Shown in pieces: positions 57,190 through 64,000 of a stretch of DNA of 64,000 nucleotides. The first letter of the stretch is position 1; the number at the start of each line of letters is the position of its first letter. A program made the translations under genes and the position numbers. Source of the DNA: Nemertoderma westbladi (lineage: Eukaryota > Xenacoelomorpha > Nemertodermatida > Nemertodermatidae); assembly GCA_032718475.1 (NCBI GenBank), contig JAUCBJ010009087.1, positions 1 to 64,000 of the forward strand, written 5' to 3'. The notes under the pieces were generated by a model, which was not told where the DNA came from, ran no database searches, and saw nothing but the letters and a program-made list of their open reading frames with translations.

Positions 57190-58380
57190 CGTGCATTACA
57201 ACTATTTTAAAGTAACGGCATTCTCTCTTTCGGGTAGAACGCGGCACGAGTGTTGAATAAATATAAAATCATTTTTACTCATTATGTTATTTTCACTTTC
57301 TATTGAGTTGATACTTAAGGAGAGTAGTACAGACATCCAATTTTTTTTCTGTTTCATCTAGAGCTAGAGAAAATATTTTTCAAGTTTCCAAATTTGAAAA
57401 CCGTTTAGCAATATCTGTCTTACTTCTCGAGATATGGATGTCTCTCCGATTCACTGTCGTTTTGTCCGTCAGTATGTCTGTCTGTTCGTCAATACAATAA
57501 AAAGCAAACTACTACAGTATTACCTGTGTAAAAAAATTCCCTATTTGGGTTTTCGTGGTCGGTCACTTCATTTCTGATGTTAATATTTAAATTTGTCCTC
57601 ATCGTTTCTGTTTGTATGCCTGTCAGTCTTTCCGTCAAAATATAACCGACAGAATGACTGTCAAACACTTTTTGCTAAGTATATATTGACAGATATTATT
57701 TCATATTAACAGACAGTTTTTGCGCTGAAAGGTGCAAATTTTAACTGGATTTTTATCAAAACGAGTTTTTAGAATTATTTCGGTACATTTTTCTCAGCTG
57801 CCATTTGAGTTATAGAATAAATTTCTCACTAGGATAATTTTTTACCGTAGAATAACGTGAAACAATTAGTTTGGTTATATTATGTACGCATAAACACCAA
57901 ATTGTAATTTTAATGTTTGCTAGACTAATTATTTGGCTATTTTTTTTTGAAAATTAGGTCCATTTTTCAAAAAATAAGCTAAATATATGAAAAAAATTTA
58001 AATTAAAAAAAATTGGTTCACCTGAAAGCCCATTAAATTCTGGTTGGGATGCAAGAACAGTTGGCCTATAAAGTAATCTGATGCGTTCTAAAATGGTACA
58101 GAGGCTTAATAGTAGTTTGTATGGCAAAAATGCCTGCACTACTCCCCTTAATGTTCTTCAGGAATTCACAGAACACCCAGTAGTTGCAGTAGCTGCAGCA
58201 CTAAAAATAGCAGGATAGCAGGATATTTTATACTTAATCTATAAAACGGTTAATAAATGCCATTACTTAATTAATATACGATTAATATACGGTGTTGTCC
58301 AGACTACACGTAGGCACCGCGTACCACACAATCGCATTACACTGGTATTATCAGAGGCGTTGAATGACGCATCGCAGTGT
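57190..58380. other. Intergenic DNA with dispersed-repeat segment
   Basis: 57396-57480 resembles 9217-9300 (shared blocks GAAAACCG, TTAGC, TTCTCGAG and a GTCTGTCTG-rich tail), so both are probably copies of an unnamed dispersed repeat. Nothing else is recognised. Confidence 0.4.
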
Positions 58381-60340
58381 CTCCCTCGTCCCTCCCCTCC
58401 CAATAGTAGGACAGGTACGCCGGTAATGCCTGGCTGGAATGAGCATGTCCGCCCTTATAAGGAGGAATGTTTATTTTGGCATAGCGTCTGGATCTCGGCC
58501 GGGAGGCCTAATGAGTCACAGAGCAATTTATTTCATTTAAGAGCGCAATACAGAGTATCAAGAGTATCAAGAGTATCAAGAGCGTAATACAAATATGTCC
58601 GTGGATGGGGTCAATGACCCCGATGGGATTTCGGATAAATTTGCATCCATTTATTCCCAGCTTTACAATCAGAATTATAATGATGACATGTCTCATTTAG
58701 AATCTCTCATTAAAGACGGTATAGATAACTTAAATCATGAGGATATGGAATGGATAACCCCCCAGATAGTTTCTGCCACAATAAATAAACTCCAGTCTGG
58801 TAAGTCCGATGTGGCGGGTGATTTTAATTCGGATTGTTTCTTGAACGCATCTGAGGTTTTATCGCATCTACTAGCGCAGTTGTTTAATGCTTGCCTGGTG
58901 CACGGTTTTCTTCCAAAGTTTCTTCTTATGTCATCGATAATTCCATTAATTAAGGATAAACTTGGCGATGCGGCGAGTTCGTCGAACTACCGCGCGATTG
59001 CAATATCGTCACTGATCCTGAAGACGTTTGAGTGGGTCATGGTTTTGTCTCAGGGAGAATCTCTGCGGGTAGACGAACTTCAGTTTGGGTTTCAAAAAGG
59101 TTCGAGTACGACGTCATGTAGTTGGGCAGCTAGTGAGGTGATCTCGTTCTATTCCCCATTCTCTACGCCGGTGTATGGTTGCTTCCTGGATTTATCTAAG
59201 GCGTTTGATATGGTCAACTGGGTTTCACTGTTTTTGGAATGATTAAGAAAGGCTTCTCCTTGTTATTCCTTAGAATGTTGCTATTCATGTACCGCGGGCA
59301 AACGTGTTGTGTTAGATGGGGTTCATCATCCTCTGAAGAGTTCCCTATTACTAATGGTGTGCGGCAGGGGTCGGTGGCTTCACCGCTACTTTTTTGTGTA
59401 ATCTTAAATACACTTGTTGTGCGTCTTAGGGATTCTGGAATTGGGTGCCACATTGGATCTAGGTATTTTGGGGTTTTAGTGTACGCGGACGACATTTTAC
59501 TATTGTGTCCGTTATTGCTGGTTTACAGAAAATGTTGAATATATGTAGTAATTTCGCGGCCGAAAACAATAATATGTCTTTTAGTACCAACACGGACCCA
59601 AACAAAAGTAAAAGTAAGTGCATTCCTTTCGGTTTTTCTTGGTCACCTCCTAACTGTAATATTTTACTTAACAATACAGTATTGCCGTGGGTTAAACAGG
59701 CAACACACTTAGGTAATGTTTTTCATTTCAGTGGTAAATTTGGTGCAGACATTACAGTTAAACGTGGTAAATTTATAGGTAAATTGGTGAGCTTACGTAG
59801 GGAATTCTATTTTTCACATCCACATTGTTTATCAGTTTTGCAGCGTATTTACTGTATACTAGTTTTTATGGCAGTACTCTGTGAGATCTTTGGTCAGATG
59901 ATGTTAAACGTTTAATGACATCATGGCAAATTAATGTACGTTTGGTGTGGGGATTACCGGTAAATACCCATCGTTACATAGTTGAGGGTATTGTGCCTTT
60001 TGTACATCCATACAGTATGTTATGTAGTAGATTCGTAACGTTTGCCCAGTCTCTATTATCTAGTAATAAACCTTCCTTATATTTTTTAGCTTCACTAAGT
60101 TTGTTTGATTGTCGTACAGTTTCTGGTGCTAATTTGCGGCGTATTTGTAGTAAATGTAACATAGATTTCAGTTCCGTGTCTAAACATGTTTGTAATTCAG
60201 TTAGTGGTACCCTGACAATCGTTCCAATTCAATAATTCCGCTTTGTAGAGAAATTGTAGATTATAATTTAGGTCTTTTAGAAATTCCCGGTTTCAGTTTG
60301 GAGGAAATTAATGCTATTTTATTAAATATATGTGCTAATT
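58381..60340 (+). mobile_element. Decayed LINE of a different family (RT in four frames)
   Basis: RT segments follow each other on the + strand in shifted frames. 58595-59242 carries the RT N-terminal blocks (SSNYRAIAISSLILKTFEW, LQFGFQKGSSTTSC and FLDLSKAFDMVNW). 59239-59538 carries GVRQGSVASPLLF and the catalytic VYADDILLLC. 59505-59915 is thumb (KSKCIPFGF, THLGNVF). 59915-60235 is the C-terminal part. The frame changes near 59240, 59515 and 59910 and the lost codons mean it is inactive. The AT-rich 3' end runs to about 60530. It is not closely related to the TAG-tail group. Confidence 0.82.
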
Positions 60341-60774
60341 AATCACTTGTCGATGTCTCATTTACTCTTGTATTGCTATTCTATGTATTGCTATTCTATG
60401 TATTGCTTTTTATTGTTATTTGTGCTATTTTACGTAGGGCCTACAACTCTGTACTTATATATTTTATTTATTTTAATTTATATATTTTATTTATATTTTA
60501 TTTATATATTTTTTTTTGTATAATGTACGATATGAATTAAATAATATATATCCCGCTTATACAGTAATACAGAACACTTTCGTGGGGCCTTCGCGCAGCA
60601 CGAGGGTCAACAGAACGACAGATACACCGATTGAGTTGGTTGTACCCGTATGCTAAGCACGCTTACTTTCGTGGCTCGCCCCACATAATATAAACATGTC
60701 TTTTTGGATTTCCATCCACCGCCCAATTTTCAAATGTAGGCCTATCTACATTCTACACTTCCTACCACTACTGT
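60341..60774. other. AT-rich spacer
   Basis: Non-coding. It contains a 13-bp duplication (GCTATTCTATGTATT) near 60373, a TTTATTTATATATTTT stretch that may be the LINE 3' end, and a GC-richer segment near 60580-60690 with TTTCGTGG twice. Confidence 0.35.
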
Positions 60775-62230
60775 TCACCCAATTGTTTGATCTGATTGTT
60801 TGATCTTATTGTTTGATTCACCCAATTGTGTTATCTGATTGTTTGATTCACCCAATTGTTTGATCTGATTGTTTGATTCACCCAATTGTTTGATCTGATT
60901 GTTTGATTCACCCCATTGTTTGATCTGATTGTTTGATTCCACCCCATTGTTTGATCTGATTGTTGGATTCACCCAATTGTTTGATCTGATTATTTGATTC
61001 GTCCAATTGTTTGATCATATTGTTTGATTCACCCAATTTTTGATCTGATTGTTTGATTCCACCCCATTGTTTGATCTGATTATTTGATTCCACCCCATTG
61101 TTTGATCTGATTGTTTGATTTGCCCCATTGTTTGATCTGATTGTTTGATTCCCCCCCATTGTTTGATCTGATTGTTTGATTTACCCCATTGTTTGATTTG
61201 ATTGTTTGATTCACCCCATTGTTTGATTTGATTGTTTGATTCACCCCATTGTTTGATCTGATTGTTGGATTCACCCAATTGTTTGATCTGATTATTTGAT
61301 TCGTCCAATTGTTTGATCATATTGTTTGATTCACCCAATTTTTGATCTGATTGTTTGATTCCACCCCATTGTTTGATCTGATTGTTTGATTTGCCCCATT
61401 GTTTGATCTGATTGTTTGATTCCCCCCCATTGTTTGATCTGATTGTTTGATTTACCCCATTGTTTGATTTGATTGTTTGATTCACCCCATTGTTTGATTT
61501 GATTGTTTGATTCACCCCATTGTTTGATCTGATTGTTGGATTCACCCAATTGTTTGATCTGATTATTTGATTCGTCCAATTGTTTGATCATATTGTTTGA
61601 TTCACCCAATTTTTGATCTGATTGTTTGATTCCACCCCATTGTTTGATCTGATTATTTGATTCCACCCCATTGTTTGATCTGATTGTTTGATTTGCCCCA
61701 TTGTTTGATCTGATTGTTTGATTCCCCCCCATTGTTTGATCTGATTGTTTGATTTACCCCATTGTTTGATTTGATTGTTTGATTCACCCCATTGTTTGAT
61801 TTGATTGTTTGATTCACCCCATTGTTTGATCTGATTGTTGGATTCACCCAATTGTTTGATCTGATTATTTGATTCGTCCAATTGTTTGATCATATTGTTT
61901 GATTCACCCAATTTTTGATCTGATTGTTTGATTCCACCCCATTGTTTGATCTGATTATTTGAATCACCCCATTGTTTGATCTGATTGTTTGATTCCCCCC
62001 CATTGTTTGATCTGATTGTTTGATTTACCCCATTGTTTGATCTGATTGTTTGATTCACCCCATTGTTTGATTTGATTGTTTGATTTACCCCCATTGTTTG
62101 ATCTGATTGTTTGATTCCACCCCATTGTTTGATCAGATTGTTTGATTCACCCAATTGTTTGATCTGATTGTTTGATTCCACCCCATTGTTTGATCAGATT
62201 GTTTGATTTACCCCCATTTTTTGATCTGAT
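60775..62230. repeat. ~30-bp satellite with higher-order repeats
   Basis: The basic unit is TTGTTTGATCTGATTGTTTG followed by ATTCACCC(C/A)A, with 30-33 bp spacing. A marked variant group (GATTCGTCCAATTGTTTGAT, then a CATATTG variant) recurs near 60997, 61300, 61570 and 61873, so blocks of about 270-303 bp are themselves repeated. Minus-strand frames of up to 197 codons are repeat products. Confidence 0.93.
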
Positions 62231-62887
62231 AATGCTACAAAGACCGAATTCATGACCTTTAATGTTGATGGAAACTTGACAACCATTGATAATAATCAAC
62301 TAAGGAAGGTCGATGACTTCCAGTACCTTGGATCATGGATAGAGAGTAGCAAAAAGGACATAGAAGTTAGGAAAGCAAAGGCTTGGGTAGCTCTATCAAA
62401 AATGGATACCATCTGGAAATCAGATCTCTCCAGGCACCTGAAGACTAAGTTCTTTCGAGCCACAGTGGAAAGTGTATTTTTATACGGGGGTGAGACCTGG
62501 ACACTGACTAAATCACTTGAACAACGAATTGATGGTTGCTACACAAGACTAGTAAGGGCAGCCCTAAACATCAGCTGGAGACAACACATGACAAACGCCG
62601 AGCTTTATGGTACAATACCACCTGTATCAACCCCCCTCCGTGAACGCAGATTAAGATTCAGTGGGCACTACTGCTGGCGAAGTAAAGACGAGGTCATACC
62701 AGATCTACTTCTCTGGCAACCAACTCATGGAAAGCGTAGTCGTGGACGACCGGCCATAACATATATAGATCAACTTGAAAGGGATACTGAACTTGGGAGA
62801 AACGAAATTGTGACAACTATGGAGAATCGGGAAGCCTGGAAGGATCTCATTTCCACTGTCCGAGTTCGCTCGACCTAGTAGTAGTAG
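62231..62887 (+). mobile_element. 5'-truncated LINE of the TAG-tail group, copy 3
   Basis: Inserted in the ~30-bp satellite with target duplication TTTGATCTGAT (62220-62230 and 62888-62898) and a (TAG)n 3' tail. The frame 62252-62878 is intact and encodes the end of the RT protein (DDFQYLGSWI, LYGGETWTLT, RLRFSGHYCW, HGKRSRGRPAITYID). It is clearly related to copies 1 and 2 but diverged, so it belongs to a sister family. The catalytic box is not included. Confidence 0.88.
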
Positions 62888-63075
62888 TTTGATCTGATTG
62901 TTTGATTCCACCCCATTGTTTGATCTGATTGATTGATTCACCCCATTGTTTGATCTGATTGTTTTATTCCCCCCATTGTTTGATCAGATTGTTTGATTCA
63001 CCCAATTGTTTGATCTGATTGTTTGATTCCACCCCATTGTTTGATCAGATTGTTTGATTCACGCCATTGTTTGAT
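62888..63075. repeat. ~30-bp satellite, continuation
   Basis: The same unit as before the LINE, about six copies, ending in CACGCCATTGTTTGATATTT. Confidence 0.9.
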
Positions 63076-63184
63076 ATTTTGGTCTTGTACCGTTGTCCTC
63101 TGGCTAGTAAATTATTAACAGAATGGTGCGCATTTGGAAATAATGCAGCCTGAAATTTTATTAATTCATCATCGGCTAATTGTG

Positions 63185-64000
63185 TCACCGTTAGCCTATG
63201 TTACGGTTCATTATGTAACCGTTAGCCTATGTTACGGTTCATTGTGTAACCGTTAGCCTATGTTACGGTTCATTATGTAACCGTTAGCCTATGTTACGGT
63301 TCATTATGTACCCGTTAGCCTATGTTACGGTTCATTATGTAACCGTTAGCCTATGTTACGGTTCATTGTGTAACCGTTACCATATGTTACGGTTCATTGT
63401 GTAACCGTTAGCATATGTTACGGTTCATTATGTAACCGTTACCATATGTTACGGTTCATTATGTAACCGTTACCATATGTTACGGTTCATTATGTACCCG
63501 TTAGCCTATGTTACGGTTCATTATGTAACCGTTAGCCTATGTTACGGTTCATTGTGTAACCGTTACCATATGTTACGGTTCATTGTGTAACCGTTAGCCT
63601 ATGTTACGGTTCATTATGTAACCGTTACCATATGTTACGGTTCATTATGTAACCGTTACCATATGTTACGGTTCATTATGTACCCGTTAGCCTATGTTAC
63701 GGTTCATTATGTAACCGTTAGCCTATGTTACGGTTCATTGTGTAACCGTTAGCCTATGTTACGGTTCATTGTGTAACCGTTACCATATGTTACGGTTCAT
63801 TATGTAACCGTTACCATATGTTACGGTTCATTATGTAACCGTTACCATATGTTACGGTTCATTGTGTAACCGTTAGCCTATGTTACGGTTCATTATGTAA
63901 CCGTTACCATATGTTACGGTTCATTGTGTAACCGTTAGCCTATGTTACGGTTCATTGTGTAACCGTTAGCCTATGTTACGGTTCATTGTGTAACCGTTAC
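63185..64000. repeat. 31-bp satellite with paired AACCGT/ACGGTT (to window end)
   Basis: About 26 copies of a unit with GTAACCGTTA, then CCATATG or GCCTATG, then TTACGGTTCATT. Two main variants (GCCTATG and CCATATG) alternate in blocks. Each unit contains AACCGT and its reverse complement ACGGTT. The array runs off the end of the window. Confidence 0.93.

Overview
This window is animal nuclear DNA, most likely from an invertebrate. The evidence is spliced host exons with GT/AG borders, a BEL/Pao-type LTR retroelement (a lineage known from animals), several decayed LINEs, and a very heavy load of minisatellites. I cannot name the species.

Layout. 1-2.3 kb: intronic repeats, then the last two exons and poly(A) signal of the mitochondrial cristae gene Mic60/mitofilin (+ strand). 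2.4-7.65 kb: a 63-bp satellite split by a 5'-truncated LINE with a (TAG)n tail. 7.65-11.2 kb: a SINE-like composite, an inverted-repeat element and AT-rich DNA. 11.2-49.8 kb: the start of a secreted flavin amine oxidase gene (+ strand). Its exon 1 (11227-11393) and exon 2 (49134-49282) are separated by a ~37.7 kb intron, which is almost entirely a 39-bp minisatellite of about 460 copies. The unit is a copy of the last 29 bases of exon 1 plus the 5' splice site. A 100-N assembly gap lies inside it, and two elements have inserted into it: a ~18 kb LTR element (20763-38734, antisense, 5-bp target duplication GTATA) and a 5'-truncated LINE (44450-46045, antisense). 50.3-51.3 kb: a single-exon gene for a secreted aerolysin-like pore-forming protein (- strand). 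51.6-55.3 kb: a long decayed LINE of the TAG-tail group. 55.6-57.2 kb: more 63-bp satellite and a 13-bp minisatellite. 58.4-60.3 kb: another decayed LINE. 60.8-64 kb: two further satellites, one split by a third TAG-tail LINE.

The LTR element is unusual. It has BEL/Pao Gag, zinc knuckles and protease, but reverse transcriptase and the integrase core are missing while the frame stays open, so it should be non-autonomous. In the usual env position it carries an unrecognised 1,225-codon frame with Cys/His knuckles. That frame continues past one TAG into a basic 177-residue tail. Both long frames are interrupted only by TAA/TAG codons, never by TGA or a frameshift.

The two most interesting signals are the splice-donor minisatellite and the large retroelement with its novel ORF. 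All copy numbers and identities here were counted or compared by eye.
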